This document shows, piece after piece, positions 30,767 to 38,668 of a stretch of 64,000 bases of DNA; within the stretch, counting starts at the first letter, position 1; every line of letters starts with the position of its first letter. The stretch comes from a virus. Location: positions 62,001 to 126,000 of IMG/VR virus record IMGVR_UViG_3300042502_001732, one strand, 5' to 3'. The translations under genes and the position numbers were made by a program. The notes beneath the pieces were generated by a model. It had not been told where the DNA came from. It worked only from the letters and a program-made list of their open reading frames with translations, and did no database searches.

Positions 30767-31270
30767 TTATGAAAGTTCCTCATAATCCTCTGTGCCAAGG
30801 ATATTGTTAGATTTTACGGTGAAACATTCGGGGCGATTTTCTTCTGGATTCAGTAGCTTTTTGCGCTCGCTTTCAGTAAGAAACTCAGCGAATGTTCCTT
30901 TATCGACCACTTGCCCATCGACATAATAAGTCGAAGATGGAAAGTGATTGTTGCCAGTTGAAGGATAAAGCCTGATATATTCAGCATCTTTATGCTCAAT
31001 AACATAGGGAAATTGTTTCCAATTACCCCATGGCAGACTTTGCACTTCCCCACGCTCGCCATTTTCAATGGCATCTTTGACGCTGGAAAGGTTAGCAAAG
31101 TTCACGCCAGCACGAACAACAGCACTTGTCACTTTTTCAAGAATGACATTCTTATGAGCGGCGGCGGGTTTGGGATTGCTTTTCCAATAGGCTTTTACAA
31201 AAGAACCTTTCGTGTTGAGGATCTTATTGATAACTTCAGTTGCGGTTAGTGATGCAGTATGTGTATTCAT
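30767..31270 (-). CDS. Hypothetical protein
   Basis: 167 residues. AHKNVILEKVTSAVVRAGVN and WGNWKQFPYVIEHKDAEYIR are the clearest segments; no known domain seen. AAGGT lies before the start within the gap after element copy 20. Confidence 0.7.
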   Translation of the reverse strand: MNTHTASLTATEVINKILNTKGSFVKAYWKSNPKPAAAHKNVILEKVTSAVVRAGVNFANLSSVKDAIENGERGEVQSLPWGNWKQFPYVIEHKDAEYIRLYPSTGNNHFPSSTYYVDGQVVDKGTFAEFLTESERKKLLNPEENRPECFTVKSNNILGTEDYEELS

Positions 31271-31279
31271 AGCGACCTT

Positions 31280-31303
31280 AATATAATCTAGTTTCTTATT
31301 AGT
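31280..31303 (-). promoter_or_regulatory. Early leftward promoter element, copy 20
   Basis: -10 TATATT, nine bases to the ATG at 31270. Confidence 0.65.
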
Positions 31304-31307
31304 GACA

Positions 31308-31351
31308 GTGTATTGGGGTTTGGTAACGAAACAGATTTCATTACCAAAACC
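31308..31351 (-). ncRNA. Small hairpin RNA or attenuator
   Basis: Reverse strand TTGGTTTTGGTAATGAAA pairs almost fully with TTTCGTTACCAAACCCCAA around a TCTG loop. Element copy 21 ends at its 5' edge, so a short hairpin transcript is possible. No T run follows. Confidence 0.4.
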
Positions 31352-31375
31352 AATATATTCTAGTTTTTTATTAGT
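31352..31375 (-). promoter_or_regulatory. Early leftward promoter element, copy 21
   Basis: -10 TATATT; followed directly by the hairpin 31308-31351, not by a start codon. Confidence 0.55.
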
Positions 31376-32893
31376 TTATTCAGCTTCTTTATTGCCACGA
31401 GTCGGGCAATCGGTGATATGAACAAGTTTGTTCTTTGCTCGCGTGATGGCAACATATGAGAGATTCTTTTCTTGTTCTTTCATCCAATCCAAAACCGCAT
31501 ACTTACTTGGTTGAAATTGACTCATACCAAGGATATAACAGTTGTCAAATTCCAATCCTTTTGACTTGTGAATGCTTGACAGTGTGACTACATTCGGCTT
31601 TTTATAGTCGTCATTATCACTGAACATATCACTGATAAGTTTTTGAAGAGATGCAACATCATGCTTGCCGAGGGTTTGGCATCGCTCAATGAGAATCATC
31701 ATTGTATCAAATTTGTCTTCAAGCAGTGCAAGTTTTGCTTTACTAGCCTTTTCGCTTTCACGATCAAAATGCTTTTGAAGTCGAAGTGTAAACGTTGCCA
31801 AGTCTTTTACTTTCCACTTGCGAGTGAGTGTAATAAGGTTTTGACCAATGTCTTTTCCTTCGATTCTACAACCAATGCCTTCACGAATAAGCGCAAACGC
31901 AAGAGCAACAAGCGGGGAATTATTGCGACATATGATACCATCATTTTTATTAAGGTTTAATGACGGTGTAGATTTTACAAATTCATCATACTTAATTGAA
32001 GATATTTCCCCGTCGTTGTTATTTTCAAATGCTTCAATGTCTGCTACATATTCTTTAGCAGCGGTGATAATATTCTTTCCGCAGCGATAGCAAACACTCA
32101 GCGGAAGTTCAACAGCGTCAAACATAGTTTTGATGAGTTCCATGCTATTGTTTTCAGCACCAGTAAACCCATAGATAGCTTGATTTGGATCACCAATAGC
32201 AATCAATCTACCACCTGGCTTAAGCATTTTCTTGAGCAAAAGCTTTCTACAAACATTGGTATCTTGTGCTTCATCAACAATAATCCAATCATATTGTATC
32301 ATATCAACATCAAAAAGCAATGGGAAATAAAGCATATCACTGAAATCAATGCTTTTGACATCACGGTTATTAAGATCCAGTACCTTTTGGCATACATCAA
32401 TAATCGTTTCCAAGCTCACATCAGCATCAATATCAATATCATTATGCTGAATAATATTGACCCAAGCATTGATATCATCAACAGTGTTGCAACCAGAAAC
32501 ACCAAAACCGTATTCTTTTGCAAAGCGAACCATATCCATGATTGCTTTACGACACTTCATAAGTTCCCCTTCTTGAGTGAAATACTCAACAAAGTTATAA
32601 ACCTTGGAGTTATTAACACTCATTTTGCCTTTTGCTTTGGCAAGACTTTTCAATGATTCACTATGAAAAGTAGCAGCACTTGCATTGGGATAACCCATAG
32701 TAACAAGACGATTTTGCAATTCAGTTGCAATTTTCTTGTTGAAAGCAAGCATCAAAACATCACCGCTCATACGATCAACAGCATTGATAGCAGTAGTAGT
32801 TTTACCACTTCCCGCTTTAGCATTGACAATCGCATTGCCAGTTCCTTCAGATACCCATTTATATATATTTTCTTGATAAGTAGATGCAAACAT
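31376..32893 (-). CDS. SF1 DNA helicase, UvrD/Rep-like
   Basis: 505 residues with the full SF1A set: VNAKAGSGKTTTAINAV (motif I), VLMLAFNKKIATEL (Ia), YDWIIVDEAQDTN (II), IAIGDPNQAIYGFTGA (III), SVCYRCGKNI (IV), VVTLSSIHKSKGLEFDNCYI (V) and LSYVAITRAKNKLVHI (VI). It unwinds DNA with 3'-5' polarity in this family and likely serves replication, recombination or repair. Element copy 22 is eight bases upstream. Confidence 0.92.
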   Translation of the reverse strand: MFASTYQENIYKWVSEGTGNAIVNAKAGSGKTTTAINAVDRMSGDVLMLAFNKKIATELQNRLVTMGYPNASAATFHSESLKSLAKAKGKMSVNNSKVYNFVEYFTQEGELMKCRKAIMDMVRFAKEYGFGVSGCNTVDDINAWVNIIQHNDIDIDADVSLETIIDVCQKVLDLNNRDVKSIDFSDMLYFPLLFDVDMIQYDWIIVDEAQDTNVCRKLLLKKMLKPGGRLIAIGDPNQAIYGFTGAENNSMELIKTMFDAVELPLSVCYRCGKNIITAAKEYVADIEAFENNNDGEISSIKYDEFVKSTPSLNLNKNDGIICRNNSPLVALAFALIREGIGCRIEGKDIGQNLITLTRKWKVKDLATFTLRLQKHFDRESEKASKAKLALLEDKFDTMMILIERCQTLGKHDVASLQKLISDMFSDNDDYKKPNVVTLSSIHKSKGLEFDNCYILGMSQFQPSKYAVLDWMKEQEKNLSYVAITRAKNKLVHITDCPTRGNKEAE

Positions 32894-32901
32894 GTGACAG
32901 C

Positions 32902-32925
32902 AGTATATTCTAGTTTTTTAGTAGT
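32902..32925 (-). promoter_or_regulatory. Early leftward promoter element, copy 22
   Basis: -10 TATACT, eight bases to the helicase ATG at 32893. Confidence 0.65.
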
Positions 32926-32932
32926 CTTTTTT

Positions 32933-32956
32933 CTACAATTCTAGTTTTTTAGTAGT
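32933..32956 (-). promoter_or_regulatory. Early leftward element, copy 23 (tandem duplicate)
   Basis: Same block as copy 22, 31 bases away, but the -10 position reads TTGTAG, a poor match. Probably an inactive tandem duplicate. Confidence 0.45.
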
Positions 32957-32961
32957 GGATA

Positions 32962-33660
32962 TTACTCTGGATTCACAACAAATCCCGTATCATCTTTCTT
33001 GGCTTTGCCTTTATCAACAAGACCAACAACACAATTACTAGGATCAAGAAAGCGAAGATCATTGGTATCACCATCAACAACAACCTTATTCTTGTAAGTA
33101 GCAGGAAGTTTTTTGCGAAAAACAACAGCAACATTGCCACCCATACTCATAATAAGATCAGTATGAGATTCATTGCTTTCACTACGAGAGAAAGTAAGAT
33201 GATAATTCTTTGGAAAATTACCATTAACAAACTCAATCATACGCTTTACATTCTTGGTATAATCATAAAATACAACATCGGGAAAGTGTTGCATCATATT
33301 CTTGCCTTGAAACAAGACATTTTCCCAAGGAATATCACTTGTAAGATTGAATCTAAAGCAAGGAATCATATCATTCTTCTTTGCTTTTTTAACAGCACTT
33401 TGAATTTCTTTATACAATTTAAGCAAGAAATCTTGTTTATCATTAAAGAAATACTTGGTTTTATTGATACGAGATTGTTGAACATTTGAATAAACACCCA
33501 TGCCAGCGGTATTAAGACAAGCAGCCGCACAACCTATTGATGCAAATTGACAAGTGTTATAACCAGACAATTTAGCAGGAGCTAAATGAATACCATTTGA
33601 ATAATAACCAAATGATTCACCTTTTTTGATTTTTGTATTTGCAGTAGTGAGTAGTTTCAT
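32962..33660 (-). CDS. gp88-family protein
   Basis: 232 residues. NTKIKKGESFGYYSNGIHLA, SGYNTCQFASIGCAAACLNT, AGMGVYSNVQQSRINKTKYF and a later FSRSESNESHT match the phage gp88 family (PF17338), including its conserved Cys cluster. Role unknown, perhaps in DNA replication or host takeover. Nine bases after element copy 24. Confidence 0.85.
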   Translation of the reverse strand: MKLLTTANTKIKKGESFGYYSNGIHLAPAKLSGYNTCQFASIGCAAACLNTAGMGVYSNVQQSRINKTKYFFNDKQDFLLKLYKEIQSAVKKAKKNDMIPCFRFNLTSDIPWENVLFQGKNMMQHFPDVVFYDYTKNVKRMIEFVNGNFPKNYHLTFSRSESNESHTDLIMSMGGNVAVVFRKKLPATYKNKVVVDGDTNDLRFLDPSNCVVGLVDKGKAKKDDTGFVVNPE

Positions 33661-33669
33661 AGCGACAAC

Positions 33670-33693
33670 AATATAATCTAGTTTTTTATTAGT
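33670..33693 (-). promoter_or_regulatory. Early leftward promoter element, copy 24
   Basis: -10 TATATT, nine bases to the ATG at 33660. Confidence 0.65.
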
Positions 33694-33699
33694 TTCGAT

Positions 33700-33762
33700 T
33701 CAATCGTGATGATGAATATCAATAAAACAATATGATGATTTATTGATATTGATTTCAATCAT
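33700..33762 (-). CDS. Micropeptide ending in His-His-His-Asp
   Basis: 20 residues, MIEINI... to HHHD. It sits between element copies 24 and 25 with the usual eight-base gap, which is the only support for translation. Confidence 0.35.
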   Translation of the reverse strand: MIEININKSSYCFIDIHHHD

Positions 33763-33770
33763 GCGAAATC

Positions 33771-33794
33771 ATTATGATCTAGTTTCTTATTAGT
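33771..33794 (-). promoter_or_regulatory. Early leftward promoter element, copy 25
   Basis: -10 CATAAT, eight bases to the ATG at 33762. Confidence 0.6.
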
Positions 33795-33840
33795 TTTTAT
33801 ATCTTTTTCTATATTGATATATAAACTTATATCTTCAACT

Positions 33841-33864
33841 ATGATAATCTAGTTTTTTATTAGT
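33841..33864 (-). promoter_or_regulatory. Early leftward promoter element, copy 26
   Basis: -10 TATCAT. No start codon follows before copy 25, so it may boost the gp88 transcript or be vestigial. Confidence 0.5.
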
Positions 33865-33865
33865 C

Positions 33866-34455
33866 TTTTTATCCTTTCTACTATCTGTTTATCTTTGTTT
33901 TATTTTTTTAATTATTATTGTCTTTATCATTGATAAAATTTGCTATATCATTATTAGTTACGCTACGCGACATGTTTTATTCCGTAACTCATTGATAATC
34001 AATGATTTTGTTTTTTTGGATACAGATCGTTGGATATATATTATATTGTGTTTATCTGGCGTATTTTGTTGATATATATCGTGTGTGTATCTGTGTGTGC
34101 TTGTGTGTATCTATGTGTATTTTGATACATTTTATGCGTATTTTGATATTGTTTTAGTATATTTTGGTGTATTTATACGCTATTTTTGTTTGTTTTTGAT
34201 CCTCATTTCCTTTATGAGTTGATCGTATTCCCCGCTTCTGTATTGTTTTAAGATGATATCCACTGCAATGCAACAGGCTTTAAAATTATTTTTTTGGGTA
34301 TTGTTTGATTGTTTCATGTGTGTGTTGTTGTTATTGTGTGTATGCTTATTCACTAGCCATTATGCGTTTTATCAAATTTACATGTTTATATCAGATAAAC
34401 AAAGTTGTGATATTTACAAAGTTATAATGGTGACATTATTGTATTGATACCAATG
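33866..34455. other. T-rich intergenic region, possible origin
   Basis: 590 bases without a supported gene. The + strand is strongly T-rich, with short TGTGTGTRT and TATTTTGRTA runs at 34030-34160 and the conserved element copy B at 34355-34415. Base skew and lack of genes fit a replication or regulatory region; nothing direct proves it. Confidence 0.5.
34352..34417. repeat. Conserved noncoding element, copy B
   Basis: AGCCATTATGCGTTTTATCA then ACAAAGTTGTGAT, matching copy A at 27340-27403 in sequence, order and spacing. Confidence 0.6.
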
Positions 34456-34641
34456 TCAATGAACTGATATGTTATTGTCTATTTTTATTTTAGAATTTGG
34501 AAAAGTCCAACACTCTTTTGTATCGTTTATAAAACAAACCCAGTGTAAGTCATGTTCTTGGGAATAATCAATTACCAGATGTGCATATCCTTTTCCTTTG
34601 GGTGTTGTTACTGGTATTGTTGGGTTTAATTGTAATATCAT
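34456..34641 (-). CDS. Hypothetical small protein
   Basis: 61 residues: TPKGKGYAHLVIDYSQEHDL then HWVCFINDTKECWTFPNSKI. The A.LVIDY..EH.L.WV....ECWTF pattern occurs in many phages as I recall; function unknown. Confidence 0.68.
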   Translation of the reverse strand: MILQLNPTIPVTTPKGKGYAHLVIDYSQEHDLHWVCFINDTKECWTFPNSKIKIDNNISVH

Positions 34642-34656
34642 AAGTTACATTTGTTT

Positions 34657-34920
34657 TTATAATTTATATTTGAATGTCTTACCATCTATGATATTGTCTT
34701 GTACCAATATATCAAGTGCCAAGGATTTATCTAGGATTTCGTAGGGATTATCTTTTGATTCCAACAACATATTGTTTCCTATCTTGTCGTTGATTACAGG
34801 ATGGATTGTTATGTTTTGTATGTTTATTGTTTTGTCTTGCAGTAATGTGAACGTTATGTGTGCTAGATGAACATCTGCGTCTTCTTCGCTGGTTATCAAT
34901 GATCGATGAATGTACTGCAT
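34657..34920 (-). CDS. Hypothetical protein
   Basis: 87 residues, beta-rich start (DVHLAHITFTLLQDKTINIQ) and helical end. Not recognised. Part of a tight leftward run to 35788. Confidence 0.62.
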   Translation of the reverse strand: MQYIHRSLITSEEDADVHLAHITFTLLQDKTINIQNITIHPVINDKIGNNMLLESKDNPYEILDKSLALDILVQDNIIDGKTFKYKL

Positions 34921-34948
34921 ATTTGATGTTTTGTTGTATCAAAGTTTG

Positions 34949-35197
34949 TTACTTTTTAATCTCTAGGATTTCCACCTTCACGATCTTGCGTGAGATTTCG
35001 TTGTGGAATACATAATCAGATCCCACATAATAATCATCTACAATCTGTTGGATTGATTTATCTACCAGCATTACTAAAAGAACATTAAAGCCAGTAGTGA
35101 AGCGATCACCGTCTTCAATTGTGATATTCAGTGTAACTGTGATATATTCGCGTCTACTACAATCTTCATAAAAAACGCTTGAGTGTTCGTTGGTCAT
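34949..35197 (-). CDS. Hypothetical protein, paralogue of 51826-52035
   Basis: 82 residues. From LNITIEDGDRFTTGFNVLLV to the end it is nearly identical to the protein at 51826-52035, but it has a 13-residue insertion after MTNE. Function unknown. Member of a block duplicated between 35 and 52 kb. Confidence 0.68.
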   Translation of the reverse strand: MTNEHSSVFYEDCSRREYITVTLNITIEDGDRFTTGFNVLLVMLVDKSIQQIVDDYYVGSDYVFHNEISRKIVKVEILEIKK

Positions 35198-35220
35198 ATT
35201 GTTATTGTATCAGAGTTTTA

Positions 35221-35418
35221 TTACCAGTGGGTGTATTCTTTGATGATACCCTCTTCATTCAGATAGCGAGCACACACATAAGTCTGAACGCAACTATCAT
35301 CACATGTCTCGAAAACATGAAACTTATCTTGCAACTCATACACAGCTTCGAGATACAATCTGCATGCTTCTTTTGCAGAGTCTAAGTTAGGATGAACATC
35401 ATTAGGTGGCATAGTCAT
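35221..35418 (-). CDS. Hypothetical small protein
   Basis: 65 residues with four Cys (ETCDDSCVQTYVCARYLNEE). Possibly metal-binding. A second ATG two codons in (35412) could be the start. Confidence 0.62.
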   Translation of the reverse strand: MTMPPNDVHPNLDSAKEACRLYLEAVYELQDKFHVFETCDDSCVQTYVCARYLNEEGIIKEYTHW

Positions 35419-35440
35419 ACTCTTATTGTATTAGTGTTCC

Positions 35441-35641
35441 TTAGTCCAATTCGTAGGTATCAACCTCGATGCCGATCTTACTTAGCTCGTGTACAGCGTG
35501 ATTGCGATACCATTCTTGATTCCAAAGCATCTCAAGACCTCCTTTTTTGAAGTCGTCTGGAAGAAGAAGGGATGTCATCTCACTAGCTTTGATAAAGTCT
35601 TCTTCGCTGTTGAAGGTGATGAAGTATTCCATTTCGGTCAT
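35441..35641 (-). CDS. Hypothetical small protein, MTEMEYF family
   Basis: 66 residues: MTEMEYFITFNSEEDFIKAS then LEMLWNQEWYRNHAVHELSK. A truncated relative lies at 29420-29515. Function unknown. Confidence 0.65.
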   Translation of the reverse strand: MTEMEYFITFNSEEDFIKASEMTSLLLPDDFKKGGLEMLWNQEWYRNHAVHELSKIGIEVDTYELD

Positions 35642-35653
35642 ATTATTATTGTA

Positions 35654-35788
35654 TCAGTGTTCCTTGTTTATTTCCTTCTTACCATCCTTACGCACACGCT
35701 TATTCTGTATGCGTTTATAGTATTTGCGTAGATGCTTCCACCATTGAACGGTCTTGACACCGCCTTTACTCTTTGATGAACTACTCAT
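35654..35788 (-). CDS. Small basic protein, SSS-KSKGGV family copy 1
   Basis: 44 residues, Lys/Arg-rich: KSKGGVKTVQWWKHLRKYYK. Nearly identical copies at 52047-52181 and, broken, at 53333-53461. Charge suggests nucleic-acid binding. Below common length limits but clearly conserved as protein: differences between copies are mostly silent or conservative. Confidence 0.68.
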   Translation of the reverse strand: MSSSSKSKGGVKTVQWWKHLRKYYKRIQNKRVRKDGKKEINKEH

Positions 35789-35804
35789 TTGTTTATTGAT
35801 AAAA

Positions 35805-36413
35805 TTAACTGACGGTTTGTTGTTCTAGTTGTTTGAGTTTGTTTTTCAAGCTGTTTAATTTGTTTTCAATCGAGCTGTTTTTATTTTCAACGAGTCGTAT
35901 CATTGATCTACAGCATTTACAAAACTGATAGTATGATGGTTTTGGATTGTTGCCTTGATATTTCAAGGAGTTTTGAATACGATTATGACTGGTGGTTTTG
36001 ACGCGAATAATCCTTGAACAATCGCATGTGTATTCGTATGTGTTTTGTCGTTTGGTTTTGGTAACACTGGTGTCATAGCTGTGGCAACGAATCGGTTCAG
36101 CATTGAAAACCTTTATCATAACATATTTCCATTCTTTGCCATGACTCTTTACAAAACTACCAAACACCATTCTCTGAATATAATGAGCCATTTCATGAAC
36201 AACAATCTCATGAAAGGTTTGTTTGTTATGCTCTGCCAAGTCAAGTTGGAACATCAATTCTCTGATTGATTGATTAAAAGACACAAGACAAGTTCCTGCT
36301 GTTGTGCCGTTTCTTTTAAAGATGATGTTGGTGGGTCTTGGAAAAACCCTGTTAAAGAATTTTTCAGCAATGAGGAAACATTCTTCAACCTTTTGTAGTA
36401 TGGTGTCTTGCAT
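35805..36413 (-). CDS. SprT-like zinc metalloprotease
   Basis: 202 residues. EIVVHEMAHYIQRMVFGSFV has the HExxH motif, KSHGKEWKYVM supplies the third His, and CDC...CKCC at about 125-165 forms the zinc ribbon of SprT/Spartan proteins. A C-terminal coiled coil follows. SprT-like proteases cut DNA-protein crosslinks. Six bases after element copy 27. Confidence 0.85.
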   Translation of the reverse strand: MQDTILQKVEECFLIAEKFFNRVFPRPTNIIFKRNGTTAGTCLVSFNQSIRELMFQLDLAEHNKQTFHEIVVHEMAHYIQRMVFGSFVKSHGKEWKYVMIKVFNAEPIRCHSYDTSVTKTKRQNTYEYTCDCSRIIRVKTTSHNRIQNSLKYQGNNPKPSYYQFCKCCRSMIRLVENKNSSIENKLNSLKNKLKQLEQQTVS

Positions 36414-36419
36414 GACAAC

Positions 36420-36443
36420 AGTATATTTTAGTTTTTTATTAGT
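36420..36443 (-). promoter_or_regulatory. Early leftward promoter element, copy 27
   Basis: -10 TATACT, six bases to the ATG at 36413. Confidence 0.65.
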
Positions 36444-36505
36444 TTCTTGAAATCCATCAAACGATGAAATGAATCTACAATCCTTTTATAAAAAAAACAA
36501 TTTGA

Positions 36506-36512
36506 CTAAATA
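36506..36512 (+). promoter_or_regulatory. Late promoter CTAAATA
   Basis: Five bases before the ATG at 36518; a late rightward island inside the early array. Confidence 0.62.
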
Positions 36513-36517
36513 ATACT

Positions 36518-36823
36518 ATGACTACAAAAGATCAATATAATTTAGCTAACTTGTATAAGGAATCATACGAAAATGATGACATTTCATTTGATGCTGATTT
36601 ATCCGATGTTAATTTAACTTACAATGATGAAGAATCTGCACTTATTGAAAAATATGGCAAATTGGGAGAAAAGCTTGTAAATTACTTTCATGCACTTGAA
36701 AATGCACTTAAAAATCCCATGACTAATTTTGCAACTATTCAACACTTAACGGATAAAATCAATTCCATGCAACATGGTATGCGTATGGTAGATAGTAGAA
36801 ACAAAGTTGATAGACATTCATAA
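36518..36823 (+). CDS. Hypothetical tagged protein
   Basis: 101 residues. Start MTTKDQYNLANLYKESYEND fits the shared tag. The rest is helical with EKYGKLGEKLVNYFHALENA. Alone on the + strand within leftward early genes and served by a late box, so it belongs with the 8-24 kb tagged set in timing. Confidence 0.72.
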   Translation: MTTKDQYNLANLYKESYENDDISFDADLSDVNLTYNDEESALIEKYGKLGEKLVNYFHALENALKNPMTNFATIQHLTDKINSMQHGMRMVDSRNKVDRHS

Positions 36824-36833
36824 ATTTTTAAAG

Positions 36834-37043
36834 TTATCCAATTAAGATTGCTTTACAATCGCTTTCTTCCTCCTCTTCAACAATCTCATGGTTGCCATAA
36901 TACCATTCACTATTTACTCCTAGCTTTATAGACTCTTCTCTACATACAGAACACGCATTTACTCCTCCTTCATATCCATTAACAACAACCATTGTTTCTG
37001 GATCGTATTCTTGAAGTTTTTCAATTAATTGTTTGACTTTCAT
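36834..37043 (-). CDS. Conserved small phage protein
   Basis: 69 residues from the ATG at 37043 (a TTG at 37049 is possible). MKVKQLIEKLQEYDPETMVV then VNGYEGG is a start I recall from many phages; acidic end (EEEEESD). Role unknown. Confidence 0.68.
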   Translation of the reverse strand: MKVKQLIEKLQEYDPETMVVVNGYEGGVNACSVCREESIKLGVNSEWYYGNHEIVEEEEESDCKAILIG

Positions 37044-37045
37044 CT

Positions 37046-37252
37046 TCAATTAAAAAAGAAAGGAAACGATTGTTTGACTAGGGAAAGAGTCAATTCTTCA
37101 CAGATCAACCATTTGATAAGAACGATTGGGTAAAAGATGGCATCAATGATTCCCCAGAATAGACTATTGTTGTTTAGGTTATATCCCAGTACACCAACGA
37201 TGTAAGCCAAGACATAACTATAATTAGAACGGTAATGATAAGTTTTGTTCAT
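37046..37252 (-). CDS. Small membrane protein
   Basis: 68 residues with hydrophobic stretches at about 11-24 and 31-49 (FWGIIDAIFYPIVLIKWLIC). Coupled to the genes on both sides. Function unknown. Confidence 0.6.
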   Translation of the reverse strand: MNKTYHYRSNYSYVLAYIVGVLGYNLNNNSLFWGIIDAIFYPIVLIKWLICEELTLSLVKQSFPFFFN

Positions 37253-37253
37253 A

Positions 37254-37364
37254 TTAAAAAAGATTAATAATTGCTTTAATGATGGTTACGAAAACCATTG
37301 TTAAGCACACTCCCATAAAGAGTGTGCAAAGAATTAGGATTGGTGTTGAATCAAAGTTTTTCAT
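37254..37364 (-). CDS. Single-pass membrane micropeptide
   Basis: 36 residues: TPILILCTLFMGVCLTMVFV is one membrane helix. Overlaps the end of the upstream gene by 14 bases. Function unknown. Confidence 0.55.
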   Translation of the reverse strand: MKNFDSTPILILCTLFMGVCLTMVFVTIIKAIINLF

Positions 37365-37614
37365 TTAAAAATGTTTCTATTTCTTCGAAAAATTCACCAT
37401 CCCATTCACGATTTTTATTGATGGTTTCAAATTCATCTGTTAAGTCTTCAGCAAGTTCATAAAGACCACCGTGTCCTTTTTCTTTAATAGTCTTTTCCAA
37501 CAATTCACTGTGGTCTATTTCATGCGTATGCATCGCATGTGCAACAGTGATTGCCGCAACTACTTCATAATGAGTCTCTTGCCAAGATGCAAATCCGTTT
37601 GGGAAATTTTTCAT
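37351..37614 (-). CDS. Hypothetical acidic protein
   Basis: 87 residues. FASWQETHYEVVAAITVAHA then GHGGLYELAEDLTDEFETIN; pattern recalled from other phages, no known role. Element copy 28 is 21 bases upstream. Confidence 0.68.
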   Translation of the reverse strand: MKNFPNGFASWQETHYEVVAAITVAHAMHTHEIDHSELLEKTIKEKGHGGLYELAEDLTDEFETINKNREWDGEFFEEIETFLNEKL

Positions 37615-37635
37615 AAATGTAATTTAGATGAGATG

Positions 37636-37659
37636 ATTGTATTTTAGTTTTTTATTAGA
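37636..37659 (-). promoter_or_regulatory. Early leftward promoter element, copy 28
   Basis: -10 TACAAT; 21 bases to the ATG at 37614. Confidence 0.55.
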
Positions 37660-37710
37660 ATTTTTTTATAAAAGATTATGAATCTATTCATAATATGGAT
37701 AAATAATAAT

Positions 37711-38070
37711 ATGAAATGTTTAATTTGTGAGAAATCATTAGAGGGAAGACAGAAAAAATTTTGTAGTAGTAAATGTAAAAGTATGTTAGCTAATAATAAA
37801 TTGCAAAATTATCAAGCACAGCAAACAAGGGGCAAGATAAGAAAAAAAAAGTTAATCGAAATGAAAGGAGGCTGTTGTGAAAAATGCGGTTATAATAAAA
37901 GTTTAGCAGCATTGTCTTTTCATCATTTGAATCCAAATCTTAAAAAATTTCATTTAGATATTAGAAATCTTTCCAATAGGAAGTGGGAAATGATTATTGA
38001 AGAATTTAATGAATGTGAATTGTTGTGTTTTAATTGTCATATGGAATTACATCATGGTTGCGAATGGTAG
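37711..38070 (+). CDS. HNH endonuclease
   Basis: 119 residues from the ATG at 37711 (an upstream ATG at 37678 is in frame). CLICEKSLEGRQKKFCSSKC is a zinc finger; GGCCEKCGYNKSLAALSFHH and ELLCFNCHMELHH give the HNH site with two CxxC zinc pairs. It runs toward the intron-bearing tRNA and its stop codon shares bases with the tRNA 3' end. A homing enzyme linked to that site is likely. Confidence 0.82.
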   Translation: MKCLICEKSLEGRQKKFCSSKCKSMLANNKLQNYQAQQTRGKIRKKKLIEMKGGCCEKCGYNKSLAALSFHHLNPNLKKFHLDIRNLSNRKWEMIIEEFNECELLCFNCHMELHHGCEW

Positions 38071-38347
38071 GGGTGGAGGGATTCGAACCCCCACTCAATC
38101 GATTATGCTTACCACTATAGTTTTCACTACCCTTTCGGTTTGTGGTCTGGACTATCCCTTAATCTTCAGCATTACCTGTTAAGACTGAACTATTATAGTC
38201 TCTGCACGTCTCTCTTTCGAGATTTCGCTCAAGATTGGCATCAGCATTACCTGTTAAGCGTTCCTTGAATTTAAGTTCTGCTAACTTATTATTTCTAACA
38301 AGAAGACCCGTTAAAGTCGACTGCTTTGACCATTAAGCTACACCCCT
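38065..38347 (-). tRNA. tRNA with CAU anticodon, interrupted by a group I intron
   Basis: Exons 38347-38315 and 38107-38065 join to a 76-base tRNA. Acceptor AGGGGTG / CACCCCT, D arm GCTT-AATGGTCA-AAGC, anticodon stem GTCGA / TCGAT, loop CTCATAA, T arm GGGGG-TTCGAAT-CCCTC, and an encoded ACCA end. The intron sits between U33 and C34. Whether it is initiator, elongator Met or Ile(k2C) cannot be told by eye. Confidence 0.85.
38108..38314 (-). ncRNA. Group I intron in tRNA(CAU)
   Basis: 207 bases. The 5' exon ends ...GACU and pairs with GGUC just inside the intron, giving the required U-G at the splice site; the intron ends in G. The core has GCAGAGACTATA and AAGGGATAGTCCAGACC (P7/P3 strands), like T4 td-type introns. 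Too small to hold an ORF; the HNH gene lies outside it. Confidence 0.82.
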
Positions 38348-38400
38348 TTATATAAAATTGAACAGCCTTTTATTGACTTGCTTAGGTCAGATTGCCGATA

Positions 38401-38574
38401 TTATCGGAGTCTGTATTGATTTGTTTCGATGTTGACATCGACAAGATTGCGCTTTTCAAGAGCAAGAATAATGCGCTTGGCGTTCTTATCAAAAGAATGC
38501 CATCCATCAATCTTACTGATGAATGCAAACGCTTCTCTTTGATGTTTGCCCATCTTTTTAATGTTTGTTTCCAT
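38401..38574 (-). CDS. Hypothetical small basic protein
   Basis: 57 residues: MGKHQREAFAFISKIDGWHS then NAKRIILALEKRNLVDVN. Looks like a winged-helix-type fragment (helix, turn, strand pair) but that is only an impression. Ends at a CCGATATTATCGG palindrome. Confidence 0.6.
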   Translation of the reverse strand: METNIKKMGKHQREAFAFISKIDGWHSFDKNAKRIILALEKRNLVDVNIETNQYRLR

Positions 38575-38668
38575 ATTATTGCGTTTTTTGCTGTTATCGG
38601 TGAATCATCATCACCGCCGACTAATTTAAGATACCAACAATTTTCACTTTGTCAACATCTTGTCCCAT

